Positions 25,441-33,840 of a stretch of DNA of 64,000 bases are shown one piece after another. The notes beneath the pieces are model-generated. The model had not been told where the DNA came from and did no database searches. It saw only the letters and a list, made by a program, of their open reading frames with translations. Origin of the DNA: an uncultured Lachnospiraceae bacterium (GTDB taxonomy: Bacteria > Bacillota > Clostridia > Lachnospirales > Lachnospiraceae); the NCBI GenBank assembly GCA_947037115.1, contig CAMQTN010000002.1, forward strand, positions 1 to 64,000, written 5' to 3'. Each line of letters starts with the position of its first letter. Position 1 is the first letter of the stretch. Position numbers and translations under genes: made by a program.

Positions 25441-26527
25441 CACTCGTGATTATAAAATACCCATACAGATTTTCTTATTTCTTGCGATCTTTCTTGCGCT
25501 GCTTGTGCCGGTGTCCTATATGGTGCGGACAAACGGCGACGTGAAGGACCGCTTTGCGGGTTTCTACGCCGAAAAGAAAGATTCGCTGGACGTCGTCATG
25601 ATCGGATCGAGTCCGGTATTTCCCTACTATGCGGCGCCGAAGCTCTGGGGGGAGACGGGGATCGCGATGTATCCCCTTTCCACCAACGTACAGCGGCCGG
25701 CGGCCATGCGGTATCTGGTGGAGGAGGCGGAGAAAACCCAGTCGCCCTCGCTTTACATCTTCGAGATGCGCATGTTTACAATGGAGGAGAAAGGGCTGAT
25801 GGATAATATGGCCTATACGCGGGGAGTGACGGACAATCTGCGGTATTCTTCCCTGCGGACAAAGGCCATACAGGGACTGGTGCCCGAAGATGACGGGGAA
25901 GGCCGTTTGAGCTATTATATCGACATTATGAAGTATCACACAAACTGGAAAATGCTGGCGCTGCCTTCGGAATGGGCCAATATGTTTTACCATCACAGCC
26001 ATCCTTTAAAGGGCTATACCTTCCGGGATGAGGTGGGGCCTCAGCCAATGCCCTCCTGTGGCGGCGGCAAGGGTGTTCTGGAAATCCCAGAGGAACAGGA
26101 GACATATTTACGTGAGCTGATCGCGTATTTGCAGGAGGAGGGGAAGGAGGCGCTGTTTATCGTCTCTCCCTACGGGGAATCGCCGGAAGAGCAGCAGATG
26201 TTCAACTATATGGCCGGAATTGTCGAAGACAGCGGTTATTCCTTCCTCAATATGAATGATTATTATGAGGAGATCGGTATTGTCTTTGAGGAAGATTTCG
26301 CAGATTACGGCAGTCATACCAACGCGGTGGGGGCAGAAAAGTGTACGGAGTTTCTGGGAAAATACCTGAAAGCCCATTATGGCCTCTCAGACCACCGTGG
26401 AGACGTTTCTTATGCATCGTGGGACAATTCCTATGCTCTGTGGAAAGAACGGCAGGATGAGGCTGTCAGGACGGTCAGAGAGCGTATTGCGAATGAAGAC
26501 TATGCGCCGCGTGAGGAGGACTTCTAA
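25433..26527 (+). CDS. SGNH/DltD-like membrane-anchored protein 2
   Basis: 364 residues: a signal anchor at about 10-29, then an extracytoplasmic domain. The motif VVMIGSSPVFPY places the nucleophile at Ser60. DYGSHTNAVGAEK near the C-terminus supplies the Asp and His in a form common in SGNH proteins of DltD and AlgX type. It overlaps the GT4 gene by 8 bases. It is distinct in sequence from the SGNH protein at 14203 and has no carrier or MBOAT of its own nearby, so it may share the cassette at 15363-19745 or act as an esterase on the exported glycan. Family assignment is by motif only. Confidence 0.7.
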   Translation: MNNTRDYKIPIQIFLFLAIFLALLVPVSYMVRTNGDVKDRFAGFYAEKKDSLDVVMIGSSPVFPYYAAPKLWGETGIAMYPLSTNVQRPAAMRYLVEEAEKTQSPSLYIFEMRMFTMEEKGLMDNMAYTRGVTDNLRYSSLRTKAIQGLVPEDDGEGRLSYYIDIMKYHTNWKMLALPSEWANMFYHHSHPLKGYTFRDEVGPQPMPSCGGGKGVLEIPEEQETYLRELIAYLQEEGKEALFIVSPYGESPEEQQMFNYMAGIVEDSGYSFLNMNDYYEEIGIVFEEDFADYGSHTNAVGAEKCTEFLGKYLKAHYGLSDHRGDVSYASWDNSYALWKERQDEAVRTVRERIANEDYAPREEDF

Positions 26528-26538
26528 CACTTGCATCA

Positions 26539-26570
26539 GAGAATGCCTGAAGACGGCGTTCTTCGCACTG
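26539..26570 (+). repeat. hairpin intergenic repeat, family H, copy 3 (partial)
   Basis: GAGAATGCC (26539-26547) pairs with GGCGTTCTT (26555-26563) including two wobbles, followed by CGCACTG. This matches the last hairpin of copy 1 (GAGAATGC...GCATTCTCCGCACTG). The outer GAGTGAAA stem of copies 1 and 2 is not recognisable. It lies between the SGNH gene and the second AsnB gene. Confidence 0.5.
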
Positions 26571-26605
26571 ATTATAAAACAGGAGAAAAGAGGAATAAAT
26601 AACAT

Positions 26606-28564
26606 ATGTGTGGAATTGCGGGCTTTTGCAACTTTAGAGGGGACTGGCGTAAGAATATCGAGCGGATGTGCGATAAAATGCGCGATCGCGGGCCGGATGC
26701 CTCAGGCGTGTGGGCTTCCGACGACTGCAGGGTTGTACTTGGGCACAGGCGGCTTGCGATTGTAGATCTGACTCCCACAGGCGCCCAGCCCATGACGTCT
26801 CATGACGGCAGATACGTGATGGTCTACAATGGAGAGATTTATAATCACACTGATATCAGAAAAAAGCTGTTGGCGGAAGGAAGGGTGTCTGCCTTTCGGG
26901 GGACTTCCGATACAGAGACGCTTCTGGAAGCGGTTTCTGCATACGGATTGGCCGACACACTGAAAATGGCAAAGGGAATGTTTGCGATTGCGTTGTACGA
27001 CCAACAAGAACGAGCGTTATTTCTTTCCCGCGACAGAATTGGAGAAAAGCCGTTATACTACGGATTATTAAAAGATGATATAAATAGTGGTAGTTATGGA
27101 GGCGGGTTTGTGTTTGGCTCAGACCTCAGTTCGATCGCCTCGCTGGATGGATTTACCAATCCGGTCAATGTAGATATATTGGGCGATTACATGCGTTATG
27201 GTTATATTTCCGCCCCCTATTCCATCTACCGCGGAATCTGGAAGCTGGAACCGGGTAAAATATTAAAGGTTAAATCACCATTTGATAAACCAGAGATTTC
27301 AAGCTACTGGTCGATGGTGGAAACAGCGGTTTTCGGGCAGAAAAATCTCTTTCGCGCAAGCAGGCAGGAAGCGGCGGAAGAATTGGAGCGGCTTTTGAGA
27401 AAATCCATTGCCGGACAGATGGTGGCGGACGTGCCCGTGGGCGCTTTTCTCTCCGCGGGGATCGACAGCAGCACAGTAGTGTCGCTGATGCAGGCACAGA
27501 GTACGCACAAGGTCAGAACCTTCACCGTGGGCATGGGTGAGGAGCAGTTCAACGAGGCGCCTGTCGCAAAGGAGATCGCTGCAAGGCTCGGCACGGAGCA
27601 CACGGAGGTTTATATCACGGAGGAGGATGCGAAAAGCGTGATTCCTTCCCTTGCGGGCATGTTCGGGGAGCCCTTTGCGGATTCTTCGCAGATTCCCACC
27701 TATCTGGTGAGTAAGATCACGAGGGAGCATGTGACGGTATCTCTGAGCGGAGACGGCGGGGACGAGCTCTTTTGTGGATATAACACCTATTATTCTATTG
27801 ACCGCATCTGGAATAAGGTGAAAAAACTTCCCTGGCCGCTGCGCAGGGCCGGCAGTGATGCGCTTGGCATGGCGGCCCGTCTTTCGGGGAAAGGGGCTCT
27901 CGCCACAAGGGCTGGACTTCTGGGGGCGCGCTCCATAGAGGATATGTATCTGCGCTCGGAGATTGGAGAGGGGATCAGGCTGGTAAGGAGAAGGCCCTGT
28001 GCGGAAAGCGCCGCTTTCGGTCCGTGGGACGCGGTACAGGCCAGAGAGGCAGGGCTGACATGGATGGATACCTACCCGTCAGGACTTCTGGAAGATCCGC
28101 AGCACAATCTGATGCTGATGGATCTGCTGATGTATCATCCCGACGATATCTTAAATAAGGTGGACAGAACGGCCATGGCAGTCTCGCTGGAGACAAGGGT
28201 GCCCATGCTTGACCGGGACGTGGTGGAGTTTGCATGGACGCTGCCGCTTGCCTACAGACAGGGGGACGGGGTCAGCAAGAGGATTCTGAGAGATATTCTT
28301 TACCGTTATGTGCCCCGTGAGCTGATGGAACGTCCCAAAAAAGGGTTTTCGATTCCCCTTCACCGATGGCTGAAGGAACCTGAACTCCGAGAATGGGCAG
28401 AGAGCCTTCTTGCCCCCTCCCTTATGGAAGAGCAGGGACTGCTTGAGACGACAGCAGTAAGAAAATTATGGGATGATTATATTATGAGAGATGTCTGGAA
28501 ACCGCAGATTTGGTACATTTTGATGTTTCAGGAGTGGATGCAGAAAATGAAAATTAAATCATGA
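26606..28564 (+). CDS. AsnB-type glutamine-dependent amidotransferase 2
   Basis: 652 residues of the class II asparagine synthase family. Cys2 in MCGIAGFCN is the glutaminase nucleophile, and VYNGEIYNHTDIR and DRIGEKPLYYG follow. The pyrophosphatase loop is SAGIDSS from residue 283 (SGGYDSS in the paralogue), and the C-terminus has VSLETRVPMLDRDVV and ERPKKGFSIPLHRWL. All key residues are present. It is only distantly similar to the AsnB at 22209, so the two probably have different acceptors. Amidation of a uronic acid residue is the favoured role from context. Confidence 0.85.
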   Translation: MCGIAGFCNFRGDWRKNIERMCDKMRDRGPDASGVWASDDCRVVLGHRRLAIVDLTPTGAQPMTSHDGRYVMVYNGEIYNHTDIRKKLLAEGRVSAFRGTSDTETLLEAVSAYGLADTLKMAKGMFAIALYDQQERALFLSRDRIGEKPLYYGLLKDDINSGSYGGGFVFGSDLSSIASLDGFTNPVNVDILGDYMRYGYISAPYSIYRGIWKLEPGKILKVKSPFDKPEISSYWSMVETAVFGQKNLFRASRQEAAEELERLLRKSIAGQMVADVPVGAFLSAGIDSSTVVSLMQAQSTHKVRTFTVGMGEEQFNEAPVAKEIAARLGTEHTEVYITEEDAKSVIPSLAGMFGEPFADSSQIPTYLVSKITREHVTVSLSGDGGDELFCGYNTYYSIDRIWNKVKKLPWPLRRAGSDALGMAARLSGKGALATRAGLLGARSIEDMYLRSEIGEGIRLVRRRPCAESAAFGPWDAVQAREAGLTWMDTYPSGLLEDPQHNLMLMDLLMYHPDDILNKVDRTAMAVSLETRVPMLDRDVVEFAWTLPLAYRQGDGVSKRILRDILYRYVPRELMERPKKGFSIPLHRWLKEPELREWAESLLAPSLMEEQGLLETTAVRKLWDDYIMRDVWKPQIWYILMFQEWMQKMKIKS

Positions 28565-28768
28565 TTTGGTAAAAATAGCCATATTGACATAAAGAAACGT
28601 ATGTTACGCAAGAAAAGTATCCTTTGCGGAAAAGATTTCATAACAGGCAGACAGCGTTATTTATTTATATTAAAGTGATTACACTGAATTACAATATAAA
28701 ATATCAACAGATATTAAATGTAAACCGCGAAGAGGTATTGCGGGAAAAAAGGGACAGGAGAGACAACT
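28565..28768. other. AT-rich intergenic gap without a recognised gene
   Basis: The longest gap in the window (204 bases). It contains a perfect TTGACA at 28584-28589, but no -10 hexamer at 16-18 bases. Further on, TACAAT (28690-28695) and TATAAA (28695-28700) lack a -35. A promoter for the GT2 gene at 28769 is plausible but not resolved. I see no hairpin terminator and no coding signal. Confidence 0.4.
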
Positions 28769-29848
28769 GTGGAAATTTTGAATCAGTACCGGCCGCCCGA
28801 ACTGCACAGGGAAGAACAGACGGAATTGCTTACTGTGATCGTCGCCGCCTACAATATAGAGAAGTATATTGAGAGAGGAGTCCGCTCGGTCTGTGACCAG
28901 ACTTATCGCAATCTGGAAATCATTGTGGTGGACGACGGCTCTACGGATGCCACCGGGCGGATTCTTGATGAGCTGGCCGGGAGCGATGACCGCATACAGG
29001 TGATTCATGAAACGAACGGGGGCCTTGCCCGCGCAAGAAATACGGGAATCGCGAGGGCAAAGGGAAACTATATCGGATTTGTGGACGGGGATGACTGGAT
29101 CGACCCGGATATGTATGAGAAACTGTTTTCTGCACTGATAGATAAAAAGGCGGATATTGCGGTCTGCCGTTACCGTCAGATTTCCCGCACGCGAACCTTT
29201 GATGAGTCGGTGGACAGGGCAGTTCTCTTCGAGGGACAGGAGGCGCTGGCGGTCTATGTGGAGGAGCGGAAGGAGTTCGAGATCCAGAATGCGGCGTGGA
29301 ACAAGCTCTACCGGAAGGAACTTCTCCCCGAGGCGCTTTTTCCGGAGGGACGATGGTATGAGGATATCGTGTTTACCACAGAGGCGCTGGCCCGTGCCGG
29401 ACGTTGCATTTACCTTGACAATGCCCTGTATAACTATATAATAGACAGAGAGGACAGCATCATGAACCGGCGGATCAATTCGCGTACTTTTACGGATCAG
29501 ATCCCGGCTTACTACGAAAAGACAAAATTTTTGCTGGATTTGGGCAGGGAGGATCTCGCGCTGGTACATGATTATTTTTTCTATAAGAGACTTCTGATTT
29601 TCTATGGAGATCTTGCGAAGACGGAGGACGGCGGGGGATACCTGCGAAGACTGGAGGAAATTCTGCGAAGAGACAGAAAACGGGCAGAAAGCGCTTTTCA
29701 GACGCCCGTCGCAGATCCAAGGGACAGAAAGAAGCTGAAGCTATTTTACCGCTCCCCGGCGGCGTACTGCAGGAAGCTGCGGTGGGACGAGCAGGTAGTG
29801 GTTCCCTGTAAAGTGCAGGTGAAAAAGCTTCTCGGAAAATATAAATAG
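28769..29848 (+). CDS. GT2 family glycosyltransferase
   Basis: 359 residues with the GT-A fold. The N-terminal VIVAAYNIEKYIERGVRSV, the nucleotide-binding VVDDGSTDATG, GGLARARNTGIARAKG and the metal-binding DGDDW are all in place, followed by the acceptor-side WYEDIVFTTEAL. The C-terminal 100 residues are basic and helical, probably binding the membrane. The start is GTG 28769 with an AGGAG site 8 bases upstream. It heads a run with a fucosyltransferase-like gene and an ABC flippase. Donor sugar unknown. Confidence 0.87.
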   Translation: MEILNQYRPPELHREEQTELLTVIVAAYNIEKYIERGVRSVCDQTYRNLEIIVVDDGSTDATGRILDELAGSDDRIQVIHETNGGLARARNTGIARAKGNYIGFVDGDDWIDPDMYEKLFSALIDKKADIAVCRYRQISRTRTFDESVDRAVLFEGQEALAVYVEERKEFEIQNAAWNKLYRKELLPEALFPEGRWYEDIVFTTEALARAGRCIYLDNALYNYIIDREDSIMNRRINSRTFTDQIPAYYEKTKFLLDLGREDLALVHDYFFYKRLLIFYGDLAKTEDGGGYLRRLEEILRRDRKRAESAFQTPVADPRDRKKLKLFYRSPAAYCRKLRWDEQVVVPCKVQVKKLLGKYK

Positions 29849-29874
29849 CAACTGTTTTTAAAACAAGGGTAAAG

Positions 29875-30861
29875 ATGGTAATTGTACAGCTTGCGGGCGG
29901 CCTGGGCAACCAGATGTTCCAGTACGCCCTATATTTGCAACTGAAAAGCCTTGGCAGAGAAGTGAAGATTGACGATGTGTCCGGGTTTGTGGAGGATGCG
30001 CAGAGAGAACCGGCGCTTGCCCCTTTCGGTGTCACCTACGAACGGCCGACGAAAAAGGAGCTTCGGAAGATGCTTGACTCCTCCATGCTGCCATGGCAGC
30101 GGGTGAGGCGGAAACTTTTTGGCAGGCATAAGAAATCCTATTTTGAGGAGAGCAAATTTTTCATTCCTGAGGTGTTTTCCAGGGACGATATTTATCTGGA
30201 AGGATACTGGCAGTCGGAACAGTATTTCCAGGCAGTGGCGGATCAGGTGAGAAAGGCCTACGATACGGACAGGCTGATCCGTTTTCTGGAGGAGAAGGGA
30301 CTGTGGAACGGCGACAGCCGGTGTGAAAAGGAGAACGGCGGCAGACGTGAAGGAGGCCGGTCCGGCGCAGACGGAGCGGGTGAGGAAATGAAATCAGCCG
30401 CACAATATTTGCGAGAGATAGATAACGAGTGTTCTGTATGTGTACATGTCCGCAGGGGGGATTACCTGACGCCGGAAAATCAGACGCTCTTTGGCGGTAT
30501 CTGTACAGACGCTTATTATATAGAAGGAATCCGTCAGATGAGGGAGCGGTATCCAAAGTGCAGATTTTATCTTTTCTGCAACGATAAGGAGTGGGAAAGC
30601 GGCGGAATATGGAAAGCGGAAGACATCGAGAAGGTTGTGCTTTTGGGGGATCAGAGAGACGTGGATTATGCGGAGTTTGTGCTGATGGCCCGCTGCAAGC
30701 ATCACATTCTTGCAAACAGCAGTTTCAGCTGGTGGGCTTCCTATTTAAACGCCAATCCGGAAAAGACGGTTCTGGCGCCGGAAAGGTGGCTGAACGGACC
30801 GGATTGCAGAGACTGCTACCGCGGGGATATGCATAGGATTGTCCTGCGGACAAAAAGGTGA
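29875..30861 (+). CDS. GT11 glycosyltransferase (alpha-1,2-fucosyltransferase-like)
   Basis: 328 residues. The family hallmarks are LAGGLGNQMFQYALYLQL at the N-terminus, HVRRGDY (His191 to Asp196) for GDP-sugar binding and ANSSFSWWASYLN near the C-terminus. A hydrophilic stretch of about 35 residues, rich in Gly, Glu and Arg, sits just before the HVRRGDY motif and is longer than usual. GT11 enzymes transfer fucose from GDP-fucose to galactose in alpha-1,2 linkage. No GDP-fucose synthesis genes are visible here, so the donor must come from elsewhere. Confidence 0.88.
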   Translation: MVIVQLAGGLGNQMFQYALYLQLKSLGREVKIDDVSGFVEDAQREPALAPFGVTYERPTKKELRKMLDSSMLPWQRVRRKLFGRHKKSYFEESKFFIPEVFSRDDIYLEGYWQSEQYFQAVADQVRKAYDTDRLIRFLEEKGLWNGDSRCEKENGGRREGGRSGADGAGEEMKSAAQYLREIDNECSVCVHVRRGDYLTPENQTLFGGICTDAYYIEGIRQMRERYPKCRFYLFCNDKEWESGGIWKAEDIEKVVLLGDQRDVDYAEFVLMARCKHHILANSSFSWWASYLNANPEKTVLAPERWLNGPDCRDCYRGDMHRIVLRTKR

Positions 30862-30881
30862 GGATATGCCGGAGGAGACGG

Positions 30882-30909
30882 TTTGCATCTATATGTACTG
30901 ATATATAAT
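30882..30909 (+). promoter_or_regulatory. weak promoter candidate before the ABC flippase gene
   Basis: TTTGCA (30882-30887, 4 of 6 matches to a -35) and TATAAT (30904-30909) are 16 bases apart. The start of transcription would be only about 14 bases before the ATG at 30930 and within the ribosome binding site region, which weakens the case. Confidence 0.3.
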
Positions 30910-30929
30910 AAGGAAGGAATACGTGATTT

Positions 30930-32738
30930 ATGAAAGATACCGCGAAGGGAAACGAACAGGAAAGGGCAGGATTGTTTCGTAAAATTGCATATCTTTTCGA
31001 CAGGAGACAGTTGATACAGCTGGCAGGGCTTGCGGTTCTCATTCTGATTGGCGGTACGCTTGAGACATTGGGCGTGTCCATGATGCTGCCGCTTGTGCAG
31101 GCGATTATGTCGCCGGATCAGATTATGGAGAACGAACTGGTGGGCGACATTGCCGCCTTTCTTCATATCGGTTCCTCGAGAGAGCTGATACTCTGGATGC
31201 TCGGTGCGACGATTTTTCTTTTCATTTTCAAAAACGCTTATCTTTTGTTCCAGACTTATGTGCAGAATACGTTTGTGACCAGAAACCGAAACCGGATGAT
31301 CAGCCGGGTGATGCGGGAATTTTTGAACAGGCCCTATGAGGAGTATCTGGGGGCGGATATCCCCACGGTGTTTCGACTGACGGACAGTGACATCCCTAAC
31401 GCCTTCCAGTTGATTCTGGTGCTGATTCAGATGACCACGGAGATTGTGGTGGCAGTGTCGATCTGTCTCGTGCTGGTGGTCTGGGTGAGTCCGGCAATCT
31501 CGATCGGCTGTGCGGTTCTCTTTCTGGGAATGACCCTGATGATTACGAAGGTGTTAAAACCAAGGTTAAACGCTATCGGCAGAAAGAACCAGGCGATTCA
31601 GTCGCGGATTGCAAAATGGCGCATTCAATCCATATATGGTCTGAAGGATGTAAAGGTGCTGCACAGGGAAGAATTTTTTGTGCGCAATTATTATGAGAGC
31701 GGCGCGGTCGGCGCCAATGTGGCGAGAAACTATGCGGTTTTAAACAACACGCCCAGACTTTTGATTGAGACGGTTTTCATCGCGGCGATGCTGTCCTTTA
31801 TTTTTATCTTCATGGTGCAGGGTGGAGATATCACGGTGCTGTTTTCACAGCTCACCGCTTTTGCGGCGGCGGCTGTCCGGGTAATGCCGGCCACGAACCG
31901 CATCAACACGTACCTTTCGGAGATTGCCTACGCGCAGCCCTGCCTTGATTACCTGTACGAGAATTTGACGCAGAATATGAAACAGGATGTAAACGGCAGT
32001 GTGACTGGGCTTATGGGAGAACAGGAACAGAAGAGGCAGCCGCTTACACTGACAGACAGGATTGTCCTGGATCATATCAGCTTTGCATACCCGAACACGG
32101 ACAAGCCCATTTTTACGGACGCCCATATGGAGGTCAGGAAGGGACAGTCGGTGGGAATCATGGGGCCTTCGGGTGCGGGAAAATCCACGATCGTAGACAT
32201 TCTGCTGGGACTTTTGCATGTGCAGGAGGGAATGATTACCTGTGACGGCAGGGATATTTTTGAAAATTATCCATCCTGGCTTGCGAAGATCGGGTATATA
32301 CCACAATCCATCTACCTGATTGACGAGTCCATCAGGGACAACATAGCCTTCGGTATTGATGCGGATCAGATTGATGACAGGCGGATCTGGGAGGTGCTGG
32401 AGGAAGCGCAGCTCAAGAGTTTTGTGGAGGAACTGCCGGAAGGGCTGGAGACGACGATAGGTGACAGAGGCGTCAGGATTTCCGGCGGGCAGAGACAGCG
32501 TCTTGGTATTGCAAGAGCGCTTTATCACAATCCGGAGATTCTGGTGTTTGACGAAGCAACTTCGGCGCTGGACGGGGAGACAGAGTCGGCGGTCATGGAA
32601 GCGGTCAACAGTTTCCACGGGAAAAAGACCATGGTGATCATTGCGCACCGCCTGAATACGATCGCCAAGTGCGATGTGATATATAAGGTAGAGAATGAAA
32701 AAATAACGCAGACTGTGCTGGAACAGGAAATTAAATAG
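30930..32738 (+). CDS. PglK-like ABC transporter, fused permease and ATPase (flippase candidate)
   Basis: 602 residues. A membrane domain with six expected helices covers about residues 25-330, then an ATPase domain with Walker A GPSGAGKS (412-419), signature ISGGQRQRLGIARAL and Walker B ILVFDEATSALD. The half-transporter layout, length and text (SIRDNIAFGI, GYIPQSIYLID) resemble PglK/WlaB flippases for undecaprenyl-linked oligosaccharides, and MsbA-type exporters more distantly. It is a clear paralogue of the transporter at 58594, which keeps the same beginning (KIAYLFDRR against KLGYIFDKR). It would work as a homodimer. Confidence 0.85.
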   Translation: MKDTAKGNEQERAGLFRKIAYLFDRRQLIQLAGLAVLILIGGTLETLGVSMMLPLVQAIMSPDQIMENELVGDIAAFLHIGSSRELILWMLGATIFLFIFKNAYLLFQTYVQNTFVTRNRNRMISRVMREFLNRPYEEYLGADIPTVFRLTDSDIPNAFQLILVLIQMTTEIVVAVSICLVLVVWVSPAISIGCAVLFLGMTLMITKVLKPRLNAIGRKNQAIQSRIAKWRIQSIYGLKDVKVLHREEFFVRNYYESGAVGANVARNYAVLNNTPRLLIETVFIAAMLSFIFIFMVQGGDITVLFSQLTAFAAAAVRVMPATNRINTYLSEIAYAQPCLDYLYENLTQNMKQDVNGSVTGLMGEQEQKRQPLTLTDRIVLDHISFAYPNTDKPIFTDAHMEVRKGQSVGIMGPSGAGKSTIVDILLGLLHVQEGMITCDGRDIFENYPSWLAKIGYIPQSIYLIDESIRDNIAFGIDADQIDDRRIWEVLEEAQLKSFVEELPEGLETTIGDRGVRISGGQRQRLGIARALYHNPEILVFDEATSALDGETESAVMEAVNSFHGKKTMVIIAHRLNTIAKCDVIYKVENEKITQTVLEQEIK

Positions 32739-32779
32739 CATGCGTTACATTAAGACGGGAAAGGGCTTGTGAAAATCGG

Positions 32780-33832
32780 ATGGTAGGGACAGAGTTTATC
32801 AACGGGCAGGGGCTGGGAAATCAGTTGTTCTGTTATGTGACAGCCAGAGCGGCGGCACTGGAAAACGGCTATGAGTTTGGCACTGCCGGTCAGGAGCGCT
32901 TTGCCGTCAACATCCATAGTGACAGAGGCATGTACTTTATGAATGTGGATCTGGGGCATGCGATTTCGGAGGAAGATAAGAAAAAATATAAGGTCTGCCA
33001 CGACGCGGAGGAGAGACTCTTTATCGGCAATTCCAAACACGACCTGACCCACGGCTGTTATGTGGCCGGCGCATCTTTGGACATACAGCGGGTGGAGGAT
33101 AACACACTCATCTACGGAAACATGCAGGATGAATCTTATTTTATCAAATATCTTCCACAGGTGAGGGAATGGCTTAAGGTAAAGCCGGAGTACGATTCCT
33201 GTGAGTACAGCAGGGAAAACCTCTGTATCATCAATATGCGCGGCGGAGAGTATACGGGCAGCCCGGAACTGCTGATCGGCCGCAGATACTGGCTCCATGG
33301 GATCGCACATATGAGGAAGATCCGTCCGGATATGGAATTTATGATTGTAACGGATGATGTAAAGACGGCACAGCGGATGCTGCCGGGGATAGAAGCGCAT
33401 CATTTTGATATCGCAAAGGACTATGTGACCCTGAAAAATGCGCACTATCTTCTTTTATCCAACTCTTCCTTCGCCTGCCTGCCTGCTTTTACCAGCGAGA
33501 CGGTGAAGTATATCCTGGCGCCGAAATACTGGGCGAGACATAATGTGTCGGACGGTTACTGGGCGTCGGAGCAGAATATATACACAGGATGGCATTACAT
33601 GGATCGGAAGGGTCGTGTGTTTACCGACAAAGAGTGCAGGGAAGAACTTGCGGATTATAAAAAGAAGTCGAAAAAGTATGCCGCCGTGAATCGGAAGCCC
33701 ACGGGCATGAGCCTTTCAATGATGAAACTGCACGCATGGTATCTTTATAAAAAGGCGTATCTTTGTAAGATTGGCCGGGGCGTGGAGAGAAGACTGCAGG
33801 GAATTGTTAAGCGTTCACAGGAAAAAGGATAA
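32780..33832 (+). CDS. GT11-like glycosyltransferase with altered donor motif
   Basis: 350 residues related to the GT11 group: the N-terminus INGQGLGNQLFCYVTARAA matches the GGLGNQ-F signature, and LLLSNSSFACLPAFT corresponds to the NSSFSWW region. The HxRRGD motif that contacts GDP-fucose is changed to NMRGGEY (Asn152, Arg154, Glu157). This suggests a different donor or reduced activity. The start is ATG 32780, since upstream readings are blocked; a GGGAAAGGG site lies about 13 bases before it. It follows the ABC flippase by about 40 bases. Confidence 0.7.
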   Translation: MVGTEFINGQGLGNQLFCYVTARAAALENGYEFGTAGQERFAVNIHSDRGMYFMNVDLGHAISEEDKKKYKVCHDAEERLFIGNSKHDLTHGCYVAGASLDIQRVEDNTLIYGNMQDESYFIKYLPQVREWLKVKPEYDSCEYSRENLCIINMRGGEYTGSPELLIGRRYWLHGIAHMRKIRPDMEFMIVTDDVKTAQRMLPGIEAHHFDIAKDYVTLKNAHYLLLSNSSFACLPAFTSETVKYILAPKYWARHNVSDGYWASEQNIYTGWHYMDRKGRVFTDKECREELADYKKKSKKYAAVNRKPTGMSLSMMKLHAWYLYKKAYLCKIGRGVERRLQGIVKRSQEKG

Positions 33833-33840
33833 GATTGTAT

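Noticed and set aside
28584..28589. Promoter based on a perfect TTGACA
   Set aside because: No TATAAT-like hexamer at 15-19 bases downstream (the region reads ACGCAAG).
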